DNA from: Spirogloea muscicola
Lineage: Eukaryota > Streptophyta > Zygnematophyceae > Spirogloeales > Spirogloeaceae
NCBI GenBank assembly: GCA_009602725.1
Contig: WELB01000002.1
Location: 1,771,586-1,802,493, forward strand
Length of the DNA: 30,908 bases
Direction: 5' to 3'
A program made the position numbers and the translations under genes. A model generated the notes under the pieces. The model saw only the letters and a program-made list of their open reading frames with translations. It was not told the origin of the DNA and ran no database searches. This document shows positions 1 to 13,627 of this stretch, piece by piece; position 1 is the stretch's first letter, and every line of letters starts with the position of its first letter.

Positions 1-1714
<1,714 letters not shown>

Positions 1715-2265
1715 CATGGCCAGCCAAAGCTGGGGTCATTGCAACCATGGCCTCTGGCAGGCACTTGTTGGCCTTGGGGCGGCAGCTGCACACTGGCACC
1801 AATTGCAGCAGTGAACTGAACCACCTTGGCGCCGGCCGTATGCGCGGACATTTGGACGTCCTGAGAGACCAGCAGCTGCAGCCACTGCCCCTGAAGCTCC
1901 GGGCTGAGCCAAATGCACTAGGACGGCAGCTACCAGCGGATGCGACAATCGAGCTGTTGTGATTGAGCCGTTCCTCGTTGGAACACTTGTTTCCTGTGGC
2001 TAACTCGCCAAGGCCAACTCTCCATTTGGCTCCTATGCAGCAGGCCTTTCACAAGGACCTGGCAAAGTGCCGCAGACAGCCCCGCTTCGGTGCTGGCGCG
2101 GCTTATAGCGAGCTCACAGTCGCTGGCTGGTGGGCCTAGGTGGCAGGAGCGCTGGCTGCGCCGCCCTGGGCGAAGGCACTGTGCCAGCAATCGTCAAAAT
2201 CTCCTAGCCGCAAGTGCGCTGCCAGAACGTCAACCAGCATTGGCAGTGCTTCAGGGCTTCGAAGG
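1715..2265. other. Intergenic region between convergent ARL1 and ARID genes
   Basis: This stretch separates the stop codons of two convergent genes and should hold both 3' UTRs. Open frames on both strands here are short and show no family resemblance. I see no RNA gene, no clear polyadenylation signal and no repeat. Confidence 0.5.
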
Positions 2266-4615
2266 CTAGCCTGTATCTGCGATCTCTGTGGCAGCGGGAG
2301 AGTGAGGCTGCGGAGGAGGGGGGGGCAACTCGGGAGCAGTCGGGAAGAGGGCGGGGTGGGAGGAGGGCAGTGGCTCTGAGTTCCCTGCTGGTGGCGGCGG
2401 CGGCTTCATCGTCTGCACACCAGTGATGGGTGCACGGACATAGAGCTGCCCGTGCAGTGTGACGACTGCTGACGTGGCCTGGGCGTCGATTGGGCATGGC
2501 AGGAGGATGACCTGCGGCACACCACCAGGTCTTGCATGCGTCAGTACACAGCGGCGGCTGGCAAGGGCAGAGGGTGGTCCAGTGACGAGGGCCCATAGTC
2601 ATGGTGGCCGACCTTGCGGAAGGCGGTCACGCCCCATGGGTTGTTGGGGTGCTCCGGTTCCCCAGCAATCACCAGCCGGCCGCCAACCTCGCACTCCACC
2701 CGCACCTGTGCAAGTAACGGGCGGCCGCCATTGCCGGTGCCGCTGGTCGGTGACAGGCCGTTGGAGTCGCACGTGCAGCACCAAGCAACTCGGGTGCTGG
2801 CTGCAGCTACGGTTGCCCAAGCTGCTGGTGCACAGAGCAGAGGAGAGGGAATTGCAGGGCAGAGCGAAGCGCACCTCCTCGCGCAGGAGGCCTGGGACGA
2901 GCGCATATATCTCAAAACATTCTGGCTGCAGAGACCATGTCAAGGCGGAGGGCGTCATGTGCTGCTCTTCCCATTTGATCTATGGCCTTCATGCCTCCTT
3001 CCTCCCTCCTATTCTTGTGGCAGCAAACGCTTGAGGCCAATGGATCATCTCGCTACTTCCTCCCACCTCCCACTTGCAGCCCCCGCCTCTATAGAGGCAG
3101 AGAGATTGGCAGTCTCCTGGAGAAGGCAAACGAAGGAGGGCTCACCGTCTTGCGCACGTTGATCTTCACCCAGTCAGCGGCGCCAGCCTCGTCACTGACC
3201 AGCGCCGCTCCCTCCTGGATGCCGCCGCCGTTGGTCGCATCTGCCGCTGCAGCTGCCGCAGCCGGCAAAGGGGGCATCGCTGGACGACCGGGCTTATCAA
3301 GTCTGCCGGGCTGGCTGTCCTCGTCCGACGACCCAACGGCAGCTGGCAACAGCGGCGGTCGGCCCCCGTTGCCCAGCCCGTTGGGCAAGGCCTCGCTGTG
3401 CGCCGGCGGCACAGGCTCCTCGGCGCCCGAGCACTGCTCGCCACCGTCGTCGCCGTCCTCCTCCTCCTTCTTGGCCCGCTTGCCGCCACCGGCCTTCCGC
3501 CCTCCTCCTGGCGAAGCGGACTGCAAACCGTCCCGCAGCCCCACCACCGGCCGCTTGCCTCCGCCCCCGCCCTTGGCCTGCAGGCAAGCGAGCCTCAGGA
3601 ACATGGTCACTGGGGGCGAGCGCCAAACAGGAGGGAGGAGAGAGGAAGAAGGGAGGAGGCAGCCGAGCACCTGCGTGCCTTCAGGCCGGCCGGACGTCGC
3701 CGCTGAAGTGCTCGCCACCGTCTCCCGCTCGTAGTCGAGCAGTGACTGGGCCACGCCGGCGAGCAGGCGAAGGATGGTGAGCTCGGGCAGGTCAGCCGGT
3801 AACACGTCCCGCCCGGCGGCGATCGGGAGCGCTCTCTCACCTTCTCATAGAAGCCCCGGAAAGACCACGAGACTGTGGTGCAGGACCTGCATTACAATGG
3901 CACCATCAAGAAGGCGGAAAGGAGACGAGCAACGGGTTTGCAACTACGGCGGCCATGGTGACTATGTAGGAGGATCGCTGGCTTCAGGGGGACCAGAGGG
4001 AGAGGGGAGAATGCGGAGACGGAGGAGGAAGAGTGGAAAGGGGGCGGTGGCGCACTTTGGCGGATCGAAGTTGTCGCCGACCACGCGCCAGAGCTTCTTC
4101 TGGGTGACCTGTGGCAGTGGTCGCCCGTCGCGGGCTGTCGTCAGTGCCGCTGCCGCCGCCCTCCCTGGCTGCTCTCGACCACGTGCGACGAGGACTCACT
4201 TGCCGCGGAAGCTGCTGGCGCAAGCTGCGCAAAGGGCGCCCACCTGCTCCCAGCCGCCGAGGTCGGAAACGACGTTCCACAGCCTGCAGGGCGGCAGGTG
4301 CAGTGGGCGCTCAGCTAACGGTGAGGGAAGCTGGGAGCTCGGAAATGTGGAGGGGGGGAGAATTGAACCACAGTGCCACAATGCAGGGAGCTTGCTCTTA
4401 TGGAAGCGGTGGGTGACGGCGGCGGTAACGGCGGCGGGCTTCTCACTTGAAGAGGTCGACTTCGACGCCGTAGAACTTGGGCGTGCGGAGCTCGGCGCCG
4501 CGCGCAGCGAAGGACGAGTGCAGGCCGCGCAGGAAGGCCTCGCGGTCCTGCGCAGGCGCCGGGCAGCGGCCCCCTCCGCCTCCTGAGGCGGCAGCGGCGG
4601 CGCCTCGACGGTCAT
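2266..4615 (-). CDS. ARID/BRIGHT plus HSP20-like domain protein, plant type
   Basis: Minus-strand exons in coding order: about 4615-4447, 4283-4244, 4108-4056, 3886-3841, 3745-3671, 3577-3146, 2925-2875, 2705-2613 and 2511-2266. All junctions from 4447 onward close in phase. The first five exons encode an ARID DNA-binding domain, seen as FYGVEVDLFKLWNVVSDLGG, then KLWRVVGDNFDPPK, then TTVSWSFRGFYEK. A 144-codon exon then gives a low-complexity linker with a basic KRAKK stretch next to an acidic run. The last exons encode an HSP20/alpha-crystallin-like domain (WVKINVRKT, YALVPGLLREE, RLVIAGEPEHPNNPWGVTAF, LHGQLYVRAP) and a Pro-rich tail. This order is the one known in plant ARID-HSP20 nuclear proteins linked to chromatin remodelling. 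The N terminus is uncertain: an ATG at 4615 begins a sensible frame (MTVEAPPLPP), but it is one base out of register with the ARID frame (see findings). An acceptor at 4548/4549 is the alternative. Confidence 0.88.
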
Positions 4616-5339
4616 GCGAACGTCTCGCAGTGACTCAAGAGACGGCGGGCGCGACGGCGGCAAATGCGGCGGCGGCGGGGGGGGCGGTGGCGGAGGGGCG
4701 GACCGGAGGAGGCGCCCTTGGCCACCATGGCCGGCGGCGGCGGCGGCGGCGGCTGCGCCGCTAGGACCCNGCGCGCGCGGCGGCGGGCCCGACTGTGACA
4801 AGCCCCACAGCAGGGGCTGGGCCGGCCCCCGGGGGAAGGGGGAGGGAGGGAGGGCGGGTCCAGGCGAAGGGCGCACCTCGTAATCCAGTGCGGCGGGCGG
4901 GGAGGGAGGCGGGCAGCTCTCGAAAACGCTCCCATACTTAGAGACGGGGCCAAAGCAGGCCCAGATAACTCCGTGGTTTCCTTCGAGGGGAGCTGGGACG
5001 TCGGTATCGGTGCTCTTTCTCTTTGTACAGCGCTAAGTGTCAGCGGCATGCGGGGCCCCCGCTTTCCCCGGCGCCAAAGTGGCGGCGCCTCCCGATCTGG
5101 CGAGGGCTGCCCGACGGGCAGCCACCGGGCCCCGGCCTCTCCCTCCTCTTGCCGCAGATCATCTGCTTACCAGCCCCCTCGCTCCGGGCACCCCCTCTCC
5201 TCCCTCCCCGCCCCCCACCCAGTCCCTTACTAGGCTCCTCGCCCGCCGCTGGCCCAGCTACCGTTCCCGCCACCTAGCTTAGCAGGCCCTCCCCGCGCTC
5301 GCCGCCGCGATCGCCGCCGCCGCCGCCGCCGCCGGCGGC
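4616..5339. promoter_or_regulatory. GC-rich divergent intergenic region (ARID / RAD7-like)
   Basis: About 0.7 kb separates the start regions of two divergent genes, so it probably carries both promoters or further 5' exon sequence of the ARID gene. It is rich in GGC and GGGA runs and contains one undetermined base at 4770. Long proline- and alanine-rich frames here look compositional. I cannot point to a specific promoter element. Confidence 0.4.
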
Positions 5340-8300
5340 ATGGTCGCGAGCCGGGGGAGGAAGCGGAGGGCCGCCGAGGCCGACGAGGATGCTGCCGCCG
5401 GCGGCGGCCAGGGAGGCCGGCGGTCCGCGAGGTCGCCTCGCCTCTGTCGCCCGCCGCGCGCGGTGCCGTCGTCGGAGTGGCCGGCGCCACGGCCAGTCTC
5501 CGCGCCGTGTGGCGCTGATCTTGCCGGTCCTGCGGCGGCTCCGGCTCTGCAGGCTGCGAGCAGGAGGGGTTCTGGCGGCGGCCGACGGCGGAGTGCCAGC
5601 CCCAGACTCGGAGCTGAGGTAGGACTGTCTCCACCTCCGCAACCATGGCGGCTGCGCCGGCAGCTACGAGTGCGCTGCTGCTGCTGGCGAAGACTGCGCT
5701 CTGCCGCCGTCCTCGAGGGCTGCCATGCGGGGTACCCTGTCCGCCCGGGACCTCTTGCCCGCAACACTGGTAGAGGACCGGGGTACAGGTCGCGGGTCCG
5801 ATTCCTGGGGCGTGCAAGTCTCGCCGCCGCGGCTCATCGTCCGGCTCGCGGCCGTGCAGGGCGGGGCGCCGGGTGGCCCGCGATGCTGCGCCCGCCGGCG
5901 GCGGCGACCCGGCGGCGGCTCGCTCTGGTAGCTCTGCTGATCCGGCTGGTCGTCTTGTGCTGCTGGACACGCTGAGACCAGTCTCGCTCTCCATGGTAGC
6001 TGGACCCGGCTGACTGGCAGTCACGCGACCTGCCGTGATGTAGCAGCGGGCGGGGCGCCGGCGGAGGAGGCAGACGCTGGCGAGGTCGCTCGGGCGAGGT
6101 CTGGCCTTGGCCCAGCAGCTCACTGTCTCACCTTCGGCGGGCAACGTCTCTAATACCGCCAGAGCGTGGCCAGTCAGCAATGCCATGCATCTTGACTTGC
6201 TTGTCTTGACTGTGTATTGCTGCTGACTTGCTGGCGCCGCCAGGTTTCTGGAGATAGCTCGGCGGCGCGCCTCCCACTTTGCGCACTTTACGGGCGACGG
6301 GGGCGAGGCTCGAGGTCGCGACGAGGCAGGCGCCACGCCGGGCGCGGCACCAGCCTCGGAGGAGCGAGAGGAGTGGCCTGGCCCCTTCTCGACCGCCCGG
6401 CGGCTGGTGGCAGGCCGCGCCGCTGCTGCGGCCGCTCGCGAAGATGCAGCGCTGGCAGGTGCACCGCTGTTGTGCCTCATCTCAGCAGAAGAACAAACAA
6501 TGTCAACTAAACCACCTGAAAGTCAACGTGAAAGTCAACAACCAACAGAGTCTCAGCTTGGGGTTGACAGTCCATCAGGGTGCAAGAGATTATGTGGCTG
6601 CTGGCCTTCAAATTCAGTCTGTCTCTGTCAAGCGAGTGCGCTGCTTGTGAACTACCTTGACGCTTCCTCGCCGTGCGAGCTGGTTGTCTGTTCTGCACGC
6701 AGGCAGAGACGGCCAGGAGATAAAGAAGCGGCCGGTGGTGGCCTGGGCTCCGACTCGCGGCCTCGATGACTTGCCGCGACGGCCGCCAGGTCTGAAATAG
6801 TCCGGACTGCAAGAGTTTATTTTAGGTCCTGGGCATGTGGTTGCCTGTGTGCGCCGATCGCAAGTCTAACGCCGTCCCTTGCTAGCCAACTCAAGTATGC
6901 TGCAACCGCAGGCGCACTGCGGTCACTCTTCGAGATGTGCATGGCGCTGCTAGTCACAAATGTGGACTACGTGGAGAGCATGCGTGGCGTCCCTGATGTC
7001 GTCCGCCGCAGGTTGGTGGGACCCAAATGTGCCTGCCGTTGTTGACGCAGGCGCCCCTTGGCAGCGTCGTCGTTGTTGCAGGCGACTGACGGAGCGGCAG
7101 CAGCGGCCTGCGTGCAGATTGGCGGCGGCACTGTGCTCGAGGCGTAAGATGGGTCCCAAGTCACTGGCGCTGCTGTTTGAGGGTGCGCCAACAGAGGTTG
7201 CCATTCCCGACTGCTCGTTCGTCACTGAGGTGGAGCTCACGCACGCCATGGCGCAGTGCTCCACTGACCAGCTGGAGGTGCCGCAACTCAAACCTTCTAC
7301 TGTCATCTGACCAATGTGCAATCGCGTAGTGTAGCATATGTAGCATAATAAGCCTTGTTTGCCGAGGCCAAAGGTTTCTTACCGATGCTCTATCGCCCTC
7401 AATCGCTGCCCCCCGCAGGTATTGGAGCTTGGCATGTGTGGGCGCTGCCTCTCAGACCAGGGCCTTGCTGCCACAATCTGCGCCGCCCCGGGGTCCATGC
7501 CTCGACTGGCCTCCCTATCTCTCCGTGGCGGCTACCGGCTCTCTGACGTGGGCCTGCTCAGTATCCTCCGAGCAGCCCCATGTCTGGAATCTGTCGAGCT
7601 CCGCCAGTGCTCGCTCGTCACTGAGGCCGGCATTGATCTCATCGCAGGTTAGCGACCTTGGCCTCGCTCCTTCACTTTGTTAGCAGCAGCGTGCTTGTTG
7701 AGAATCTGTTGCAGTCTGGCTGCTTCACCCTGTGATCCTTGCAATCCTGCCACGCGATGCGGCAGTGAACGCGGGTGATCGACTTGTGAATCTTTCGCTT
7801 GAGGACTGCGGGCAGCTGGATGGCATGAAGCTGGTGGGCGCGCTTGTTCGGCTGCCCAAGCTGCGGCGGCTGGCACTCTCTGGGGTTGCCAACGTATCAG
7901 ACGTCATTGTTGAGGCCATTGTTGGCGCGTTAGGGCCCTCTCTCGAGGATTTGAAGCTTGCCAACTGCAGGTGAATTCTGCACTGCCCCTTTAGCTGAGA
8001 CCTGACAGCCTATGTTCAAAATCTAATATGCAGCACATTGTACTGCCCCTGCATGATTAGATATTTTGGCTGGACTTCACCTTGTTCACCACAATTCAGC
8101 TGTAATTATCATTACCATTTGCTTTGCTGCTCGCAGCTAACACCCATCTGCCTGGGAACCTGGGCCATGAAATTTGTCATTGTTTTGCAGCCAGCTGACA
8201 GATCGAGCGATCATGGCGATCGGCAATGGCTGCCCGAGCCTGGCCAGCTTGCAGCTCGACCACCTCACGCTGCTCTCAGACGAGGCCCTGCGGAGCATTG

Positions 8301-9165
8301 CAGATGGGTGTCGGCACCTCAGGGCCTTCTCTGCCAGGCGCTGCCGCTTCTCGGATGAGGCCATTGCGGCATTTGTCACTGCGTCAGGCGGGCATCTGCG
8401 GGACCTATCGCTAAACAGCTGCCGGCAGGTACGGTGTTCGTGCTGAAATTTAGGTGCTGACAGCAGTATAGTCAGCTTCATTGACCTGCACTCCTCCTGC
8501 TTCTGAAATGCTGAGTGCTCAAGGTAACACTTGTTCAACTTTGGATGGCATGTCCCTTGCCAGGCGTCGGACCTCACACTTGTGGCTCTAGCGACGCATG
8601 CAAAGGGCTCCCTGGAGAGGTTGGACCTGTCGTGGTGCCGCGATGTGTCAGACGAGGCGCTTGGCCTGCTTGCGGACAGCTGTCCCCTGCTCCGTCGCCT
8701 CAACCTTTTCGGCTGCTCACAGGTCCGCAGACAGTTCTCCTTGCTGCTAGTCCCAAGCTCTCCTGCAGCAGCCTTGGCCTTGGCCCTGGTCCTTGTGGGG
8801 TAATCCGAGAAGCACTGAATAGCGTCCTTCGGGTTTGGCAAGACGCCTCATATGAGCCTCTGATACCCTCATTGCTTGTCTTCATTTGTCTCGTAGACAT
8901 TTTGAAAGGCTAACACCCTAGTCATGAAAACAAAAGCCAGGCAACTGGCTGTCAATGTCGAAGTCAAGCAATGCATGTTAGCTATGATCAGGCCACTTTC
9001 AGTCGTTTAGTGCTGATGGAACCTTCTAAATCTCTACTTGAGCAATTACTTTGTGGCTGCTCATTGTCCAGCGTGCCTTCCTTGCAGGTGTCAAAGACCT
9101 TCCTGATCGGACACAGCAATGACAGTCTCACTGTGGCAGGCCGAGGGGATGAGATCATTGCGTAG
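5340..9165 (+). CDS. RAD7-like leucine-rich-repeat protein (10 exons)
   Basis: Exons 5340-5431, 6244-6458, 6703-6789, 6912-7011, 7082-7277, 7419-7647, 7715-7970, 8191-8428, 8564-8722 and 9088-9165 join in phase to 549 codons plus stop. The N terminus is basic (MVASRGRKRR). It is followed by FLEIARRRASHFAHF and EEWPGPFSTARRLV, which recall the conserved block ahead of the repeats in plant RAD7-like proteins. KKRPVVAWAPTRGLDDLP and GAPTEVAIPDCSFVT follow. The rest is a run of about ten RNI/AMN1-type leucine-rich repeats (for example LASLSLRGGYRLSDVGLLSI and LERLDLSWCRDVSDEALGLL). It ends in FLIGHSNDSLTVAG, matching the C terminus of the plant family. Yeast Rad7 acts in global-genome nucleotide-excision repair and in a ubiquitin ligase. 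For plant homologues the role is mostly inferred. The exon 1 donor at 5431/5432 was chosen because it restores phase. A longer exon 1 to 5618 does not. Confidence 0.85.
5761..5815 (+). other. tRNA-like fragment with B-box-like motif, inside RAD7-like intron 1
   Basis: The stretch contains a D-arm-like CACTGGTAGAG and, 12-13 nt later, AGGTCGCGGGTCCGATTCC, close to the T-arm/B-box of many tRNAs (GGTTCGANTCC). The spacing is too short for an anticodon arm and the T stem pairs imperfectly. It is therefore not an intact tRNA. It could be a decayed tRNA, a SINE head or chance. Confidence 0.25.
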
Positions 9166-9576
9166 TTCACGATGGCGTGCATGCACTGCCTATGAAAGTG
9201 TTAGCAGTTAAGCTGCTTCATTGGGGCGCCTCAATGTGTGAGAGCTACCCAAAGCTGCCAGCAAAGTTGCAATCTGAGTAAGTAAGCCGACAATTGCCGA
9301 CAAGCTTGAGCGTGGCAGTAATGTGGAGGGCCATTGGCCTAAATTGTAGAGGATGTACCCTCAAATTATGTCTCCCAAGTCCAAAAAGAACAAAAGAAGT
9401 GAATAAGTCTAACGTCTCAGCACCTCCGTGGCCACAATGTGTGACAAGGGGTGCAATAGCTGTCCAACCGCAGCTAGATAAGCAAGATAAGCAAGCATAC
9501 GAGGCAGCCTGGCGTCCCGAGATCCTTGTGCATGATACTGTGGCCTAGTGTGCAACCATAAAACTCAATTAAACCC
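9166..9576. other. Intergenic region between convergent RAD7-like and beta-helix genes
   Basis: About 0.4 kb of lower-GC sequence between two stop codons, presumably both 3' UTRs. I see no conserved reading frame, RNA gene or clear terminator-like motif. Confidence 0.5.
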
Positions 9577-12500
9577 TCAATAGAACCAGGTTGTGCCACC
9601 ACCATTCGCTACTGCCCCGGTGACATTGAAGCCCTTGAGGTAAAAAGTAATTGGATCCGTGGGGCCGGCCTGCGGCCCCACTATAGCACGCGGGCAGGAT
9701 CGGAAGGAGGCGAAATCTGCAAGGATTGGCGAGGTCGGTAGGAGGCCGAAGTCGCCATTGGCAGGGTCAGCAAAGCCGACTTCCGCTGCAATGGGGTCAG
9801 CGCCGGGGTACACCTTGGTCGTGAATGAGTTGAGAGTGGACACATTGGAAATATTTTGGCACCCCGACCAAATACCGCCAGGGATTGCCAGCGGGAAAGG
9901 AGAAGCCACGAATGCACCCTACAAGGCAGAGGGCAGTCTCAGATGCCGCACTTATTCTTCAAGGGACGTACTCAGCAATGTGAATGTGGAGCAGAGGTGA
10001 TTGCTTTTGCAGCTTCACAATCTGTGAAAGTTAGTGTGTTGCATTGCTTGTTACTGTCTCCCTCCAGCAGAATAAAGCAGAGAGCGAGAGGCGCACGGCT
10101 ACCTGGACAACATTGCTGGTTGGGATCCCGCTGCACTTGGCCGTTATGGAGGCCGTGGCATTAGCCTGCTCAGGCGGGTTGCAAGCCACGCCGTTGACGG
10201 ATGTCTCCTGGCAGATCTGGCTCATCCACGGATAACGCTGCACAGGCACATGAGGAAGTCGACCATCTCAGAGGCTTGACCTTGCAGTTCCCTTGGCACG
10301 TGGTCGAGAGTGAGCACCACGGATGAGCGAGGCAGTAGTAGGATATATATAGGATATATATTGATCTATATACAAACAAATAATATATATATATAAGACA
10401 CGATAGAATCCAAGGTCTGAGGCTTGAGATACAAAGAGGCAGTCCCCACCACTTTGACCGCTGGGGCGTTCAGCTTCATGATGCGGCCGGCCTCCCAGAA
10501 GCTCCCGGGGTCGTTGGCGCAGTTGTTGAGGTAGTAGAGCTGGCAGCTCAGCGTGCTGCCCTGCTTGTTGCCGACCAGCAGCATGCCCGTCACATTGTTG
10601 TGCTTCCCGTTATTCTCCTTGAGGCCGTTCATGTTGTTGACGCACACGAGGCCGTCAACCGTGACCCCGGAGCTCGCGTAGTCGAGGTAGAGGCAGTGCT
10701 CGCCACCGATGATGTAGTTGCAGGTCAACAAATTGCCTGATCACAAAAGAGGGAATGAGGTATTTAGTGCAGTGCTTGATACAGTACAAGTGACAAATTT
10801 CACAAGCTATACACACGGTGGGCTCTGTTAACATTGTTTCCGAATACGATTGTTACTTTAACATTGATAATCGTCTCAAGGCAGCTGAATGGGTGTGGAT
10901 GTCTACTATTTGCTGCCTAAGACATCAAGAGAGAAAGCACACCAATCAATCACGCAGTGCCAATTGAGCTGAGGAACGTGTGTGGTCTCACCAGGATTGA
11001 TCCAGTGGAGATCAAGGTAAATGCCAGTTGAATCGATTTTGTTCACTTGCCCTGGCGCGGAGTAGACATAGTTGTAGCTCACATTGTTCTGGACAGCTGA
11101 ACAAGCACAACGCCACCTCCCATGCTGCTTCAGCAACCTTCTCCTACTGTGAAAGCTGCTCAGGCAGTACCTAAGGAGCACCCCACGTGCAGTCATGCTC
11201 ACTGATTCCAACTTAATTTGCCAGACAGTCGCATGATGCTGCTTACCGTCTGCAACATTGTGCACTCCGTGTCCAACCTGGACACCCGCAAAGAAAAAGT
11301 CGTGGAAGTAGTTGTTGATGACGGTAGTGCCTACGCAGCCAAACTCCAGTATGATACCAAGCGCTGCACCACCAATGTCGCTGTTCGAAACCACGTTGCC
11401 CGAGTTGAGCAGCTTGCTGGCCATCCCACCGGCTCGGATGCGGACATTGTAGTCCTCACGCCTGAGAGTCCTTAGCACCAGAGCGTCAAGCCGGGAGTGG
11501 GTGACACCCAGCATCTCTACTCGTCCATTAATAGTGGCCTGCGAGAGCAAGCACAAGCAGGCAGGTGTCAAGATGGCCAGTCATCGGGCTCCCTTAATGT
11601 CCTGTTTCATGAAATCTTTGCAAAAATGATTGAGTACACAATGCCCACTGCCAAATTGCAGGAAGGAGAGGTGGTTTGCACCTCGGTCAACTGGATTGCG
11701 TAAGAGTACGTGATGACCACGGCCGGGCAAAGATAGGGCTCGAGGAGTTTGTTGACCTCCGCTCCAAACACGTCTGCTGTGCAATTTGGCGAGTCCGCTT
11801 TGAGGGGCAGGCTCCAGCTGACTTTGTTCATCAGAATGTTCTTCGCGCTGTCGATTCTAAGTAGGGGCATGTTGACGGATGGCGAGGAAACTGTGACACC
11901 ATGCGACTGCCAAAAGCATCAAACTGTGAAAGATAAGGGGTCCATGCAGCGAGAAATTCACATATGTTTTGCCAGCCCTGCTTATGCTCAGTCTACGATT
12001 TCCATACTTGCAAAGGAGTGCAACCTGTCCTTAAGCCAAGCTCGGATAGACATGTACCGGGCGGGACAGAAAGACTGTGCAAGACCAATCACGGTCCATG
12101 TACAGTGGGGACGTCAGCACAATGTCATTCTGCAGCACAAGGGTGATGGCGCGCGTGCTCCGGTAGGTGAGCCTCTTCTGCAGATCGGCAGCCGTGAAGA
12201 CGTTGATTGAGATGCCAGTGTAAATGCAGCCTGCACGTTGGATCAGGCCAGGTTACTGAGTGGCAGTAAGTTGCATGGCAAGCAGGCAGGCTGCTGCACA
12301 GGAAGTTCATCTCCATCCCAGCAAAGCCCCGTGGAGGAGACAGAAGCAGGCCGAGGCGTCGTGCAGCCGCTGACCGACCTGCATTGTGGCCGCCCTTGGC
12401 GTGGTGGCCAACGCCGGCCGGATGCATGCCCACCCCTGGGGGGTGATGGCCACCTGAATCGGTGGCGGCCTCACTTCCTGCATGGGAACGTGTGAGCCAG

Positions 12501-13075
12501 TCAGACGGCAGACTGTCACCAGGCATGAGATCACGTGTGATGGTGACGCCGAGAAGTCGAAGGACAGTCCCGCCGACATGCTGACACGCAGCTTCTGTCT
12601 TGCCTAATCTGAGCAATGTCACAGTCTCGCTGCTCGCAGCTGTGTGTCGTCTGCAAGCTCCTCGCTTGTGGGACTGTTGAGCCCTCTTCACAAGCGGCGC
12701 AGGTGGACCAAGCGCGCATGTGGTCGGCTCAGGCCGCCTCAGGCAACACAGCAAGCACCACAGTCTCGCATTCCCTCCGAGCTAGACAGTCACAAGTAGC
12801 AGAGCTCTCTCAGATGTAACGCGTCCCCTGAGCATCGCGTTGTGCTCGACGTGGCAGCTTCAATGCCAGACGTCTGGACGAACCCAAGCCCCGGGGTGCA
12901 GCTCCATAGGAAAGGCGAGGAGCTGACGGCGCCCATGAGGGGGCCAGGCAGTACCTTGCAGATCCTTCGCGACGACGGCGAGCAGCAGGACGAGCATGGC
13001 GCAGCGGCGCCACAGCGAGCAGGAGCCCAGCTGGGCCAGGATGGCGGCGACCATGGCTTCCGCTGAAGCTTTCAA
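9577..13075 (-). CDS. Secreted or anchored right-handed beta-helix (pectin-lyase-like) protein
   Basis: Minus-strand exons 13075-12955, 12230-12058, 11906-11682, 11538-11247, 11096-10992, 10736-10402, 10237-10103 and 9918-9577 join in phase to 575 codons plus stop. The N terminus (MKASAEAMVAAILAQLGSCS, then RRCAMLVLLLAVVA) is a signal peptide or signal anchor. Further on, short Asn/Gly-rich turns alternate with hydrophobic strands (NSGNVVSNSDIGGAALGIIL, TTVINNYFHDFFFAGVQVGH, YIIGGEHCLYLDYASSGVTV), the pattern of a parallel beta-helix as in polysaccharide lyases and glycoside hydrolases. The C-terminal block DPANGDFGLLPTSP is also typical of such proteins. Several N-x-S/T sites and Cys residues fit an extracellular location. 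I cannot assign an enzyme class or substrate. The 12231-12954 intron holds another open stretch (12307-12579) that I left out because the flanking exons join without it. Confidence 0.8.
10341..10396. repeat. AT-rich simple repeat in intron of the beta-helix gene
   Basis: An (AT)n/(TA)n-rich stretch of about 55 bp lies next to the 3' end of exon 6 of the beta-helix gene. It is conspicuous in a GC-rich window. Confidence 0.7.
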
Positions 13076-13399
13076 GCTCCACTTGGGCCGCGGCCGATGC
13101 TTCTGATCCTGCGCTTGCTACTGCAGCCCCGGCCCAGCCCGTGAGCCTCCGATGGCGCAGGAGCCGTGCTGCATGGCTGCTGCCTCTGTCACACCAGCCC
13201 CAGTCCTGCGGTCTATAAATCCGGCCAACGTCGGAGGCCGCTGGTCTCCGACGTCCGCTGGATCCGCCGGCGGCGGATCTGGGGCAATGCAGGTCCCCCT
13301 CGGAGGCCGCGAGCTCCAGGCAGGAGCTGGGTCCTGGTCGCCGCTGCACCGGCGTTGTCGCAGGCTGGCGCTGCAGCCAATGGGCTACTGAGAGATGGG

Positions 13400-13400
<1 letters not shown>

Positions 13401-13439
<39 letters not shown>

Positions 13440-13510
13440 CTTTTCCAGTAGTGGGCGATGGCTGAGAGGGAGCGAGACGGAGAGAGAGAGAGAGAGAGAG
13501 AGAGAGCAGA
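13401..13510 (+). repeat. (GA)n microsatellites, two blocks
   Basis: Two GA-dinucleotide tracts, roughly 13401-13436 and 13480-13506, are separated by a short unique stretch. They lie upstream of the minus-strand beta-helix gene. Confidence 0.95.
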
Positions 13511-13627
13511 GAGAGGGCGGTGGAGAGAGCGAGAGGAAGGGAGAGGGAGATGGGGAGCGAGGTGGCGGCTGTGGGAGATGCGACGTAAACTAGTGGCTGC
13601 CTGCTCCGCCTGCCGACTCCACCTGCT

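Noticed and set aside
5230-6480. 416-codon minus-strand open frame
   Set aside because: It is antisense to exons 1-2 and intron 1 of the RAD7-like gene, is Arg/Pro/Ala-rich low complexity and shows no domain.
12307-12579. Possible extra exon within the first intron of the beta-helix gene
   Set aside because: The flanking exons join in phase and sense without it, and no fitting splice pair was found.
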